Source: Bacteroidota bacterium (GTDB lineage Bacteria > Bacteroidota > Bacteroidia > Chitinophagales > Chitinophagaceae). From it: DNA of 64,000 nt. The stretch spans positions 124,001 to 188,000 of the forward strand of contig JACPEA010000013.1 of assembly GCA_016183765.1 (NCBI GenBank), in the 5' to 3' direction. The notes below the pieces were generated by a model. The model had not been told where the DNA came from. It worked only from the letters and a program-made list of their open reading frames with translations, and ran no database searches. This document shows, piece after piece, positions 25,922 through 34,341 of the stretch (the first letter of the stretch is position 1; the number at the start of each line of letters is the position of its first letter). A program made the translations under genes and the position numbers.

Positions 25922-27124
25922 ATGAGTGGAATTTCAAATAGACAATTATTTCTGGCACATGTGGCGCAGACCTCATCTGCCCCTATTGGTATTGAAATGG
26001 TGAAAGCCGCCGGTATTCACCTGTGGGATACGGAAGGGAATAAATACGTGGACCTGATTTCAGGTTTCAGTGTTTGTAATATCGGTCACTCACACCCCAA
26101 AGTGGTGAAAGCGGTGCAGGACCAGGCTGCAGAATATATGCACCTGATCGTGTATGGTGAGTTTATAGAATCACCGCAGACCGCTTATGCCAAATTGCTC
26201 GCAGACCTGTTGCCTTCTTCGCTCGATTGTGTATACTTTACCAACAGTGGTGCCGAAGCCACCGAAGGCGCCATGAAACTGGCCAAACGGGTTACGGGCC
26301 GGACAAAGATCCTGGCCTGCAACAACGCCTACCATGGCAGTACACAGGGCGCTTTGAGTGTGATGGGCGATGAATACTGGCGTAATGCATTCCGGCCATT
26401 GCTGCCGGATGTGTATCATTACGATTACAACGAACCCGAATTACCCGCTGCCATTGATGCACAAACAGCCTGTGTGATCCTGGAAACCGTGCAGGCTGAA
26501 AGCGGTATCACCCAACCTTCTGCAACATGGCTACAGGCCATCCGGAAAAAATGCGATGAACAGGGAGTATTACTGATCCTGGACGAAATACAGGCCGGTT
26601 TTGGCCGCACGGGTTCTCTCTGGGCTTTTGAACAGATGCAGGTGCAGCCCGATGTGTTGTTACTGGGGAAAGCCCTGGGTGGCGGTATGCCACTGGGCGC
26701 ATTCATCGCCAGTCACAGCAGGATGCAAATGCTGACAAAAGATCCGGTATTGGGCCATATCACCACCTTTGGCGGCCATCCCGTTTCCTGTGCCGCAGGC
26801 AAAGCAGCGCTGGAAGTATTGCTGGATGGCAATTATATCGAAACGGTAAAGGCGAAGGAGCAGTTGTTGTTGGAAAAACTGGTGCATCCCGCAATCGTTT
26901 CAAAACGCAGTGCCGGTTTGTGGATGTCGTTGCAGTTTGCATCAGATAAGATAGCCCAGACGGTCGTGCATCAATGTGTACGGAATGGGCTGATCACCGA
27001 CTGGTTCCTGTTCGCTCCCGACCGCATGCGGATCGCACCGCCACTGATCATAACAGAAGCAGAACTGGCCGAAGTATGCCAACGCATCCTCAGAAGTATC
27101 GATGAGGTTACGGGCAAGATCTGA
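25922..27124 (+). CDS. Class III PLP-dependent aminotransferase (acetylornithine/4-aminobutyrate type)
   Basis: The 400-residue protein is a fold-type I aminotransferase: FTNSGAEATEGAMKLAKR (cofactor phosphate cup), NNAYHGSTQGALSVMG, the Asp holding the PLP nitrogen in LILDEIQAGFGRTG, and the Schiff-base lysine in LLLGKALGGGMPLGAF. The sequence does not settle the substrate among acetylornithine, ornithine, 4-aminobutyrate and similar amines, and no arg genes are adjacent. It ends 5 bp from the convergent bshA stop, so the two 3' ends nearly touch and there is no terminator between them. Confidence 0.88.
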   Translation: MSGISNRQLFLAHVAQTSSAPIGIEMVKAAGIHLWDTEGNKYVDLISGFSVCNIGHSHPKVVKAVQDQAAEYMHLIVYGEFIESPQTAYAKLLADLLPSSLDCVYFTNSGAEATEGAMKLAKRVTGRTKILACNNAYHGSTQGALSVMGDEYWRNAFRPLLPDVYHYDYNEPELPAAIDAQTACVILETVQAESGITQPSATWLQAIRKKCDEQGVLLILDEIQAGFGRTGSLWAFEQMQVQPDVLLLGKALGGGMPLGAFIASHSRMQMLTKDPVLGHITTFGGHPVSCAAGKAALEVLLDGNYIETVKAKEQLLLEKLVHPAIVSKRSAGLWMSLQFASDKIAQTVVHQCVRNGLITDWFLFAPDRMRIAPPLIITEAELAEVCQRILRSIDEVTGKI

Positions 27125-27129
27125 CAGAT

Positions 27130-28272
27130 TTACCTGCTGAGGGTATCCATCCGGCAAAAACGGCTGTATAATTTTTCGTAAACGGGGATGATGTTCTTGA
27201 TATCAAAACGGCAGGCCTGCTCATAAGCGGCTTCTTTCATAGCTGCCAGCTTCTTGTCGTCTTTCAGCAGTTCAATGGTATAACGACTCATGCCGGCCAC
27301 ATCGCCCACATCGGACATATAACCGGTTTTTCCCTGGATATTGATCTCCGATAAACCACCTGCATTGGTACTGACGACTACGGCCCTTGCTGCCATAGCT
27401 TCGAGTGCGGCCAGGCCGAAACTTTCGTATTCGGAAGGAAGCAGGAACACATCACTGACTGCCAGTATATCTTCCATCTGTTCCTGTTTGCCCAGGAAAC
27501 GGATATCTTCTTCGCGCCCCAGTGCACGTGCCATTTCTTCGGCGGTATGCCTTTCGGGACCGTCTCCCACCATCAGTAATTTGGCAGGCATTTCTTTGCG
27601 TACTGCATCAAAAACGTTGATCACATCATCCACCCTTTTCACCTTACGGAAATTGGAAGCGTGTACCAGGATTTTTTCGCCGGCGGGGGCAACCACTTTC
27701 CGAAAAGCATCGATTGGTTTTTTGTTGAAACGTGCCACATCCACAAAATTATGGATCACGTCGATCTCTTTGGTGATGGCGAAAGATTTGTAGGTCTCAT
27801 CCTTCAGGTTCTGCGAGACCGCCGTAATGGCATCACTTTCGTTGATGGAAAAAGTGACCACAGGTTCGTAGGTCTTGTCCCTGCCCACCAGCGTGATATC
27901 GGTACCATGCAGGGTGGTGATCACCGGAACATCCCTTCCGTTTTTCTTTTTTACGATCTGTTTGGCCATATAGGCGGCCGAAGCGTGCGGAATGGCGTAG
28001 TGTACATGCAGCAGGTCAAGGTCGTGGTTGATGATCACATCAACCATGGTACTGGCCAGCGCTACTTCATAAGGCGGATAGTCGAACAGGGGATAGGTGG
28101 GAACCCGTACCTCGTGGTAAAATATATTGGCATTAAATACATTGAGTCTTACCGGTTGCTGGTAAGTAATAAAATGTACTTCATGACCCTCATCGGCCAG
28201 TGCTTTACCCAGTTCCGTGGCCAGCACACCACTTCCACCAAAAGTGGGATAACAAACAATCCCTATACGCAT
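27130..28272 (-). CDS. bshA: N-acetyl-alpha-D-glucosaminyl L-malate synthase
   Basis: The first enzyme of bacillithiol synthesis transfers GlcNAc from UDP-GlcNAc to L-malate. The 380-residue GT-B glycosyltransferase (family 4) begins MRIGIVCYPTFGGSGVLATELG, cited as YPTFGGSGVLATELG, which is the BshA signature. It has HVHYAIPHASAAYMAKQI (cited HVHYAIPHA) and the C-terminal nucleotide-sugar site PSEYESFGLAALEAMA. Bacillithiol replaces glutathione in many Bacteroidota and Firmicutes and protects against oxidants and metals. The other bsh genes are not in the window. It diverges from the M28 peptidase gene. Confidence 0.92.
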   Translation of the reverse strand: MRIGIVCYPTFGGSGVLATELGKALADEGHEVHFITYQQPVRLNVFNANIFYHEVRVPTYPLFDYPPYEVALASTMVDVIINHDLDLLHVHYAIPHASAAYMAKQIVKKKNGRDVPVITTLHGTDITLVGRDKTYEPVVTFSINESDAITAVSQNLKDETYKSFAITKEIDVIHNFVDVARFNKKPIDAFRKVVAPAGEKILVHASNFRKVKRVDDVINVFDAVRKEMPAKLLMVGDGPERHTAEEMARALGREEDIRFLGKQEQMEDILAVSDVFLLPSEYESFGLAALEAMAARAVVVSTNAGGLSEINIQGKTGYMSDVGDVAGMSRYTIELLKDDKKLAAMKEAAYEQACRFDIKNIIPVYEKLYSRFCRMDTLSR

Positions 28273-28435
28273 GACTTTCAGAAATTTTGGGCGCAGAACC
28301 GGAAGCTGCGGTCATTTGATCAACCAAATGCCTCGGATAGGGCGCCAATTGTATTGCAAGTAACAATTATTTCTTCATTTCGCGTTTCCGTTTATCCAGG
28401 TTTCTGAAATACCACAAATGGTTAACTTTAGCCTT

Positions 28436-29797
28436 ATGAAAAAAACACTCACGGCATTATTGTTCTTGCCACTGCTAGGTATGGCACAGACCGGCGATGA
28501 AGCCAGGATCAAACAACTTTCAGATGAGATCATGCGTAACGGCAGGGCGTACGAACTGCTTCGTCAGCTGACCAAGGATATTGGTGGCAGGTTGTCGGGT
28601 TCACCCCAGTTTGCCAAAGCAGTGCAGTGGGGTAAACTTTCCATGGAGCAGAATGGTGCCGATAAAGTGTACCTGCAGGAATGTATGGTGCCGCATTGGG
28701 TAAGGGGCGGACAGGATAAGGCCTACCTGGTAGAGATCAATAAAAAGAAGACCAACCAGCAACTGGATGTCCTGGCATTGGGTAACTCGCTCGGCAGCGG
28801 GACTGTGACCGGTGAGCTTTTGGCCGTAGCAGATTTTGAGGAACTGGAAAAAAGAAAGGACGAGGTAAAAGGAAAGATCGTGTATTACAACAGCGGGTTC
28901 AATCCTACCAATATCAAACCTTTTGTTTCTTATGGTGAATCGGGTATTTATCGCCGCTGGGGTGCCAGCCGTGCCGCCAAATACGGGGCTATTGGTGTGA
29001 TGATCCGCTCACTCACCGAATCAACGGCCAACGATCCGCATACAGGTGGCATGGCCTATATCGATTCGTTCCCCAAGATCCCGGCCATCGCCGTAGGACC
29101 CAGAGATGCGGATAAAGTGTGGGCCATGAGTAAGTCTTCAGCCATGAAGTTGGCCATGACCACCAACGGTCATTTCCTGCCGGATACTATCGGCCATAAT
29201 GTGATTGCTGAACTGACGGGTACCGAATTCCCCGATCAGATCATTACAGTAGGGGGGCACCTGGACAGCTGGGATGTGAACGAAGGAGCACATGATGATG
29301 GTACCGGCGTAGTGCAGACCATCGAGATCATGCGTGCCCTGAAAGCGATCGGGTACCAGCCCAAACACACCATCCGTTTTGTACTGTTCGCCAATGAGGA
29401 GAACGGTTTACGCGGTGGTACCAAATATGCGGCGGAAGCCAAGGCTAAGGGTGAGAAACATGTGTTCGCACTGGAAAGCGATGCAGGCGGTTTTACACCC
29501 AGAGGTTTTTCTATCCAGGCCAGTAAAGCACAGCTGGAAAAATTAAGAAGCTGGATCCCGCTACTTTCCCCGTATGGCTCTTTCGAAATCACGGGTGATG
29601 GTGGTGGTGCGGATATCGGTCCGCTGAACAGGACTTTAGGCATACCCGTAGGAGAGTTGCTGCCCGACCCACAGCGATACTTTGACCTGCACCATGCCCG
29701 CAGTGATGTTTTTGAAAATGTAAATAAGAGGGAACTGCTGCTGGGCGCGGTAAATATGGCCGGTTTGATCTACTTGGTTGATAAATACGGTTTATAA
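28436..29797 (+). CDS. Secreted M28-family metallopeptidase (carboxypeptidase Q type)
   Basis: The 453-residue protein starts at the ATG at 28436, which gives a signal peptide MKKTLTALLFLPLLGMAQ. A protease-associated (PA) insert is at about 110-230. The di-zinc site is visible as GGHLDSWDVNEGAHDDGTG (H and D ligands) and FVLFANEENGLRGG (catalytic and metal Glu), with later HHARSDVF. M28B/carboxypeptidase Q enzymes cleave small peptides from the C- or N-terminus outside the cell. Its TAA overlaps the next gene's ATG (TAATG), so the two are translationally coupled. Confidence 0.9.
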   Translation: MKKTLTALLFLPLLGMAQTGDEARIKQLSDEIMRNGRAYELLRQLTKDIGGRLSGSPQFAKAVQWGKLSMEQNGADKVYLQECMVPHWVRGGQDKAYLVEINKKKTNQQLDVLALGNSLGSGTVTGELLAVADFEELEKRKDEVKGKIVYYNSGFNPTNIKPFVSYGESGIYRRWGASRAAKYGAIGVMIRSLTESTANDPHTGGMAYIDSFPKIPAIAVGPRDADKVWAMSKSSAMKLAMTTNGHFLPDTIGHNVIAELTGTEFPDQIITVGGHLDSWDVNEGAHDDGTGVVQTIEIMRALKAIGYQPKHTIRFVLFANEENGLRGGTKYAAEAKAKGEKHVFALESDAGGFTPRGFSIQASKAQLEKLRSWIPLLSPYGSFEITGDGGGADIGPLNRTLGIPVGELLPDPQRYFDLHHARSDVFENVNKRELLLGAVNMAGLIYLVDKYGL

Positions 29798-30183
29798 TGA
29801 AGAAGCTATTCTGGACGGTTGGCGCCATCACGTTGTTGATCTTACTGATCTTCTGTTACTGGCGTTTCTATTTCGTACTGGCCGAAGGTACCCAGGCAGG
29901 TACGCTCAATATCTTCCAGAGAAAAGGCATTGTTTTCAAGACCTATGAAGGCAAGATCATTCTTAGCGGTTTTAAAGCCAATGTGCAGAGCAATGAGTTC
30001 TCTTTTAGCGTAACCAAAGAAGAAGTAGCACAACAGCTGCTGAAGGTATCGGGCAGGGAAGTAAACGTACATTACAAACAATATTTTGGTTCACTTCCCT
30101 GGCGTGGCATGCAGAAATATATCGTAGACAGTATTTACGAAGTAAGAGGCGTGCCGGGGGAGTCGGTGTTGAGACCGAAGTAG
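29797..30183 (+). CDS. Small single-pass membrane protein, conserved unknown
   Basis: The 128-residue protein has one N-terminal transmembrane helix (residues ~4-27, WTVGAITLLILLIFCYW) and an exported soluble part with FQRKGIVFKTYEGKIILSGF, and SVTKEEVAQQLLKVSGREVNVHYKQ (in part: EEVAQQLLKVSG). I believe relatives in Bacteroidota are sometimes mislabelled 6-phosphogluconate dehydrogenase; nothing here supports such an enzyme. Its start overlaps the M28 peptidase stop by one base, so it is made with that peptidase and may assist it (inference). A repeat hairpin follows its stop. Confidence 0.75.
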   Translation: MKKLFWTVGAITLLILLIFCYWRFYFVLAEGTQAGTLNIFQRKGIVFKTYEGKIILSGFKANVQSNEFSFSVTKEEVAQQLLKVSGREVNVHYKQYFGSLPWRGMQKYIVDSIYEVRGVPGESVLRPK

Positions 30184-30287
30184 GGAGTGGTGAGTGGCAA
30201 GTAGTCAGTGGTGAGTGGGTAGGAGTAAAGAATGCTATTTCATATCTCTTCACCACTGACTACTCACTACTCACCAACCACTCATAA
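30184..30287. repeat. Inverted GTGAGT-word repeat between convergent genes
   Basis: The whole gap between two convergent stops is filled by this repeat. The core arms AGTAGTCAGTGGTGA (30200-30214) and TCACCACTGACTACT (30250-30264) pair exactly over 15 bp; the outer parts pair imperfectly. It can act as a two-way 3' hairpin. Confidence 0.8.
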
Positions 30288-30989
30288 TCATGCATGAAGC
30301 AGGAAGATGGCCAGTCTTTTATGGATATCCGGAATTTCCTGCTTCCATTTTTTGACAGGTTTGGTCAGGATGGATTCTGCGGGTGCGGTAATGTCTACGG
30401 CAATACACAAACGGGTCTCTTCGCGACAGCTGTCTAAAATATCTTTGATTAGTGGGTTATTTCGGTAAGGGGTTTCAATGAATATCTGGGTACAGTTCCT
30501 TTTGTGTGAATCGGTTTCCAGTTCGCGTAATTTCTTTTTTCTTTCCACGGAATCGATGGGCAGGTACCCATGAAACTGGAAACATTGCCCGTTCATGCCG
30601 CTGGCCATCAATGCCAGCAGGATAGAACTCGGACCAACCAGCGGTTTGATGGTGATGCCGGCCTGTTGGGCGGCTTCGGTCAATACCTGGCCGGGATCTG
30701 CTACACCCGGACAACCTGCTTCACTGATGATGCCGATATTTTTCCCGGCTTTCAGCAGTTGCAGGAACTGCGTGCGCACTTCTTCTTCAGCCTTATGTAT
30801 GGTAAACCACTGGTAATCGTCGATCACCATTTCACGCCAGATTTTTTTTAAGAACCGGCGGGCGGTCTTTTCATTCTCTGTAAAAAATACGGAACAGTCT
30901 TTCACGGCATCCAGCAGGTAGGCTGGAATGGTTTCCAGCGCTTCCTCATGCAATACGGTAGGTATCAGGTAAACTTTGCCTTGGCTCAT
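30288..30989 (-). CDS. RsmI-like SAM-dependent methyltransferase (tetrapyrrole methylase fold)
   Basis: The 233-residue protein has the tetrapyrrole-methylase fold: LIPTVLHEEALETIPAYL at the start and GIISEAGCPGVADPG, then LVGPSSILLALMASG with the FHGYLP loop. The SEAGCPG-type loop is diagnostic of the RsmI branch, which 2'-O-methylates C1402 of 16S rRNA. The protein is shorter than typical RsmI (about 280 residues) and lacks its C-terminal extension, and the PTPIGNL start is altered to PTVLHEE. It is therefore probably a Bacteroidota paralogue whose target is not established. The EI24-protein gene starts upstream on the same strand, 15 bp away. Confidence 0.82.
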   Translation of the reverse strand: MSQGKVYLIPTVLHEEALETIPAYLLDAVKDCSVFFTENEKTARRFLKKIWREMVIDDYQWFTIHKAEEEVRTQFLQLLKAGKNIGIISEAGCPGVADPGQVLTEAAQQAGITIKPLVGPSSILLALMASGMNGQCFQFHGYLPIDSVERKKKLRELETDSHKRNCTQIFIETPYRNNPLIKDILDSCREETRLCIAVDITAPAESILTKPVKKWKQEIPDIHKRLAIFLLHA

Positions 30990-31003
30990 AACTTGACTGC
31001 CAT

Positions 31004-31756
31004 TTATTTATCGGCTTTTTTCAGCGGGTACATACTTAGTGTGGCGGCGATCACTGAATAAGCGGGGGCCAGCACCCAGCCTACAATGGGTAACAGGTGC
31101 ATCATGTAAAAAATGAGTCCGTTACCCACGGCCAGTCCCTTATGATTGCCAATGAAGAAGATACTTTGTGCCGGTGTGCGTTTGTGCCGTTCCATACTGT
31201 AATCCAGCATGGAGAATCCGTAATAATAACATTCTACCAATACGGCAAGAATAGGAGTTAACCAACCGATCAGGGGTATCAGGCTGAGTAACAGGATGGA
31301 TAATGTGTATACGGTTTGCCAGAGACTGTTTCTTGCGGCAATGATGATACCCCTTTTCATGTCTTTCAGCAGTTGCTGAAAACTGAAAGGATATTCTTTG
31401 CCCTCAATGATCGATTCTGTTTTTTCGCTCAGGTAGGCGAACAGGGGTGAGCCCAGGATCAGGAAAACATATTTGAAAAGCGAAAAATAAAACAGCATCA
31501 GGATAAGCCAGAGCAGCAGGTTGCCGATGATGAAGATAAACCCCAGAAAACCGTTGTCCAGTTTGTTCAGCCACCTGGCCAGACCGGTGCGGTTACTCAT
31601 CCATTCAAAGAATTCGCTGGATGTCTGGCTGAAGAAATACATGCCGAATACGAATAAAACAGCGTAAATGATACCAGGTATGATGATCCACTTCCACAGC
31701 TTATGCTCCCGGATGAACCGGTGAGCCTGGAAAAAGGCTTGGATACCAATGATCAT
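31004..31756 (-). CDS. EI24/CysZ-family integral membrane protein
   Basis: The ~250-residue protein has about four to five hydrophobic segments (IIIPGIIYAVLFVFGMYFF, FIIGNLLLWLILMLFYFSLF, TLSILLLSLIPLIGWLTPIL and others) and the family's GLAVGNGLIFYMMHLLPIVGW loop, cited GNGLIFYMMHLLP. The family includes the sulfate permease CysZ and eukaryotic EI24; no substrate can be inferred here because no sulfur genes are nearby. Start choice: the longest frame begins with GTG at 31768, four codons upstream; the ATG at 31756 is preferred. It is followed 15 bp later by the RsmI-like gene, so these form an operon. Confidence 0.82.
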   Translation of the reverse strand: MIIGIQAFFQAHRFIREHKLWKWIIIPGIIYAVLFVFGMYFFSQTSSEFFEWMSNRTGLARWLNKLDNGFLGFIFIIGNLLLWLILMLFYFSLFKYVFLILGSPLFAYLSEKTESIIEGKEYPFSFQQLLKDMKRGIIIAARNSLWQTVYTLSILLLSLIPLIGWLTPILAVLVECYYYGFSMLDYSMERHKRTPAQSIFFIGNHKGLAVGNGLIFYMMHLLPIVGWVLAPAYSVIAATLSMYPLKKADK

Positions 31757-31814
31757 TTCTTTCAGCACAGCTGGGGGGATTTAGATTCGTAAAGTTAACA
31801 CAATCCTTAGTTTT

Positions 31815-32462
31815 ATGCCTATGAAAGCTATAACGCTCGGGCAGTATGATAAATTGCCTGTAGATTTTTACCAGCAAAAAGATGTTTGTACGGTTGCCAG
31901 GGCTTTACTGGGTAAAATCGTAGTCACTGTTATAAATGGTGAACTCACTGCCGCCCGTATTGTAGAAACTGAAGCGTATAATGGTATGGTAGACAAAGCT
32001 TCCCATTCCTGGAATGGCCGCAGAACAGAACGTACTGAAGTTATGTATGCTGCCGGAAGTGTGTCTTATGTGTACCTGTGTTATGGTATACATCATTTAT
32101 TCAATGTAGTTACGGGTAAAGAGGGTGTGCCACAGGCGGTGCTCATCAGGGCTGCGGAACCCCTATCGGGACTTGAACACATGTTGTTCCGTACGCAGAA
32201 AAAAATGCCGGATCATTCTATCACCCGTGGACCGGGTAATTTTTCAAGGGCAATGGGTATTTGTGCTGTTCATACCGGTACCAGTTTGCTGGGAGGTGAA
32301 TTATTTATAGTGGATGATAGGTTACGGATCCCGCCTTCGCGCATATTGGCTACGCCGAGAATCGGTGTGGATTATGCAGGCGAAGATGCAAGGCTGCCGT
32401 ATCGTTTTATACTGAAGGACAACCTGTATATAAGCGGAAAACGATCTCAAAATACACAATAG
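31815..32462 (+). CDS. 3-methyladenine (alkyladenine) DNA glycosylase, AAG/MPG family
   Basis: A base-excision-repair enzyme removing alkylated purines. The 215-residue protein has the family pattern: ARALLGKIVVTVINGELTAARIVETEAYNG with the catalytic Glu in VETEAY, DKASHSWNGRRTERTEVMY (part: SHSWNGRRTERTEVMY), VYLCYGIHHLFNVV, AVLIRAAEP, and RGPGNFSRAMGI. The eukaryotic-type AAG fold is common in bacteria of this phylum. The start could be the ATG at 31815 or the one at 31821. It diverges from the EI24 gene. Confidence 0.92.
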   Translation: MPMKAITLGQYDKLPVDFYQQKDVCTVARALLGKIVVTVINGELTAARIVETEAYNGMVDKASHSWNGRRTERTEVMYAAGSVSYVYLCYGIHHLFNVVTGKEGVPQAVLIRAAEPLSGLEHMLFRTQKKMPDHSITRGPGNFSRAMGICAVHTGTSLLGGELFIVDDRLRIPPSRILATPRIGVDYAGEDARLPYRFILKDNLYISGKRSQNTQ

Positions 32463-32632
32463 CCATTGCTGGGTATTCCGTTTTAATGTTATGTGCTGCA
32501 TTATATACGGGAAATACAGGTCAAAGCTTCCGAATAGCACTTCAGGTGGGTGATTTTACTCTCACAAAATAGTATAAATACGCTTGCATAGGTAGGGCAT
32601 TTCCCATAGATTAACGCTTATAAAATAAGGTT

Positions 32633-33154
32633 ATGGGTAAAGTATTACAAACCTATCCAGCCCGGATAGTTCAACGAATCTTTTTTATCAGGATGCATAA
32701 AGTCATATTTGATTTTGATCTTGCAGAAATGTATGGTGTTGAAACCCGTGTATTAAAGCAGGCTGTACGGAGAAATATTGATCGGTTCCCTAAGGATTTT
32801 ATGTTTCAGCTAACTAAAAAAGAATTCAATGAGGTTATCACAAATTGTGATAACCTCATACAGCTGAAATATGCTCCTGCACTGCCAATGGTGTTTACAG
32901 AACAAGGAGTTTCTATGCTTTCCTCAGTATTAAAAAGTAAGCAGGCGATCAAGGTCAATATTGCCATCATGAGGGCATTTGTTCAGATGCGGCAATTATT
33001 GGAAGGAAATAAAGACATAGCAAAAAAGATCATAGAGCTCGAAAAGAAATATGATGGGCAGTTCAAAACAATATTTACCGCTATTAGATCTTTACTGCAC
33101 GAAAAACAACGGCCAAGAGAACGGATCGGCTTTATAAAAGACAGAATAAATTAA
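32633..33154 (+). CDS. ORF6N-domain DNA-binding protein
   Basis: The 173-residue protein has an N-terminal ORF6N (KilA-N-related) domain: VIFDFDLAEMYGVETRVLKQAVRRN, cited DLAEMYGVETRVLKQAVRRN, then FPKDFMFQLTKKEF and the signature VFTEQGVSMLSSVL. A short helical C-terminus follows (IIELEKKYDGQFKTIFTAI). ORF6N proteins occur in phages and as orphan chromosomal genes, often suspected antirepressors or regulators, and move horizontally. The codons for EVITNCDNLI form a 31-nt perfect palindrome (32829-32859) whose 25-nt core recurs just past the stop. Base composition is more AT-rich than its neighbours, hinting at transfer. Confidence 0.85.
   Translation: MGKVLQTYPARIVQRIFFIRMHKVIFDFDLAEMYGVETRVLKQAVRRNIDRFPKDFMFQLTKKEFNEVITNCDNLIQLKYAPALPMVFTEQGVSMLSSVLKSKQAIKVNIAIMRAFVQMRQLLEGNKDIAKKIIELEKKYDGQFKTIFTAIRSLLHEKQRPRERIGFIKDRIN
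32829..32859. repeat. 31-nt perfect palindrome inside the ORF6N gene
   Basis: Arms of 15 bp (ATGAGGTTATCACAA and TTGTGATAACCTCAT) flank one central A. The 25-nt core at 32832-32856 is the exact reverse complement of 33162-33186 just downstream of the gene. Confidence 0.9.
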
Positions 33155-33194
33155 TTGAAAAAGGTTATCACAATTTGTGATAACCTTTTTCAAT
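33154..33194. terminator. 41-nt perfect palindrome at the ORF6N stop, probable bidirectional terminator
   Basis: Arms of 20 bp (33154-33173 and 33175-33194) surround one central T. It begins on the last base of the ORF6N stop codon. Around the core GGTTATCACAA/TTGTGATAACC stand A5 on the left and T5 on the right, so either strand gives a stem plus T-run. It lies between the convergent ORF6N and PorP/SprF genes. Confidence 0.8.
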
Positions 33195-33220
33195 GCGCAT
33201 CAAACAATTCATACAGGCAA

Positions 33221-34240
33221 TCAGAACTTAGGGCAATTCACCGGCTTGTCAGTGGAGGGTTTGCGTATATAGATCAATGATAACTCTATACCGCCGCGGT
33301 TTTGTGAAGCGGTCTTTAAGGAGGAAGCGTTGTAATCATATGTGACCCCCAGTCGGAAATCATCAAACTCGAGACCGAAATAGGGGATGATGGCATCTTT
33401 GAACCTGATCCAGCTGCCGAAATAAAAACTGGTGGGTTTGGGCTCATCCGGTGTCGCGGTCAGCTGTATGGCGCCACCCAGGATGGTGGCGGACGCACCT
33501 CCCTGGAACATCTGTTGGGCACTTACGTGCAGCGTAGTATTTGGCCCGATGGAAAAATAACCACCGCCATGGAAAGTGGTCCTGGGGTTCAGTACATACT
33601 GCGCCCCGGTAAAACTTTGCTGCGGGCGGTTGATATGGTACATGCTCACACCAAAATAAAAATTATTCTGGTCGGAAGTGCTGCCGTTATACAGGATACC
33701 TGCGTTCACATCAATGTAATTAGACTTCAGCGTAGCCCCATTAAAGACCTCCGATGTAACGCCCGTAAAACCTGAACTGGTAAGCTGATCCTCAAATTTC
33801 AGCTGAGCGGTGTTGATGAGCATGTTGGCATAAGTTACCTGAAAACCACCTCCCAGCGTATGCATGCCATCTTCATCCAGTCCTTTGTGATAGGCTGTAG
33901 ACAGCGAAGCATAGTTGAACTTAACGGCTCCGTTGGCGCTGTTGTCGTTGTAGCCTACGGCGCCAATTCCCCAGGTGTCGTTGCTGGCAATCCGGTTCTG
34001 CAGCATATGAAAATCGGCAGAGACGGTGGCAGTGGTAAATGCATTGTTGATTGAAGGCCACTGGTTACGGTAATTTCCGGCAACACGGTAAGAACCAAAA
34101 AATTTACCCGTTAAAGCAGGATTCAATGTGAGCGGAGAACTGAAAAATTGTGAAAAATGCGGATCCTGTGCATTGGCAGAAACCAATACCAGGCACACAC
34201 AGCAGCTAATGAACAGGGTTCGTATAAACATCCGTAACAT
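33221..34240 (-). CDS. PorP/SprF family type IX secretion system membrane protein
   Basis: The 339-residue protein has a signal peptide (ending VSANAQ) followed by the family signature QDPHFSQFFSSPLTLNPAL and YRNQWPSI, and a beta-barrel rich in aromatic/Gly strands (e.g. NFYFGVSMYHINRPQQSF, YFGLEFDDFRLGVTYDYN). It ends with a short polar tail. PorP/SprF proteins sit in the outer membrane and help deliver or anchor type IX secreted adhesins such as gliding-motility proteins. Many genomes have numerous copies, usually beside a giant CTD-bearing adhesin gene; no such partner is next to this one. Confidence 0.92.
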   Translation of the reverse strand: MLRMFIRTLFISCCVCLVLVSANAQDPHFSQFFSSPLTLNPALTGKFFGSYRVAGNYRNQWPSINNAFTTATVSADFHMLQNRIASNDTWGIGAVGYNDNSANGAVKFNYASLSTAYHKGLDEDGMHTLGGGFQVTYANMLINTAQLKFEDQLTSSGFTGVTSEVFNGATLKSNYIDVNAGILYNGSTSDQNNFYFGVSMYHINRPQQSFTGAQYVLNPRTTFHGGGYFSIGPNTTLHVSAQQMFQGGASATILGGAIQLTATPDEPKPTSFYFGSWIRFKDAIIPYFGLEFDDFRLGVTYDYNASSLKTASQNRGGIELSLIYIRKPSTDKPVNCPKF

Positions 34241-34341
34241 CGAATTTAGGTGAATCCGCTGAAGTTGTGGTTCACATAATAAATATTAAAGCTGTCTTAA
34301 CTATTTGCCCGTTATGGGTGCGGAAAACAAACAGAAGTCGG

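Noticed and set aside
27661-28407. Plus-strand 248-codon frame
   Set aside because: Antisense of bshA, whose family motifs are intact; no domain recognised in the antisense frame.
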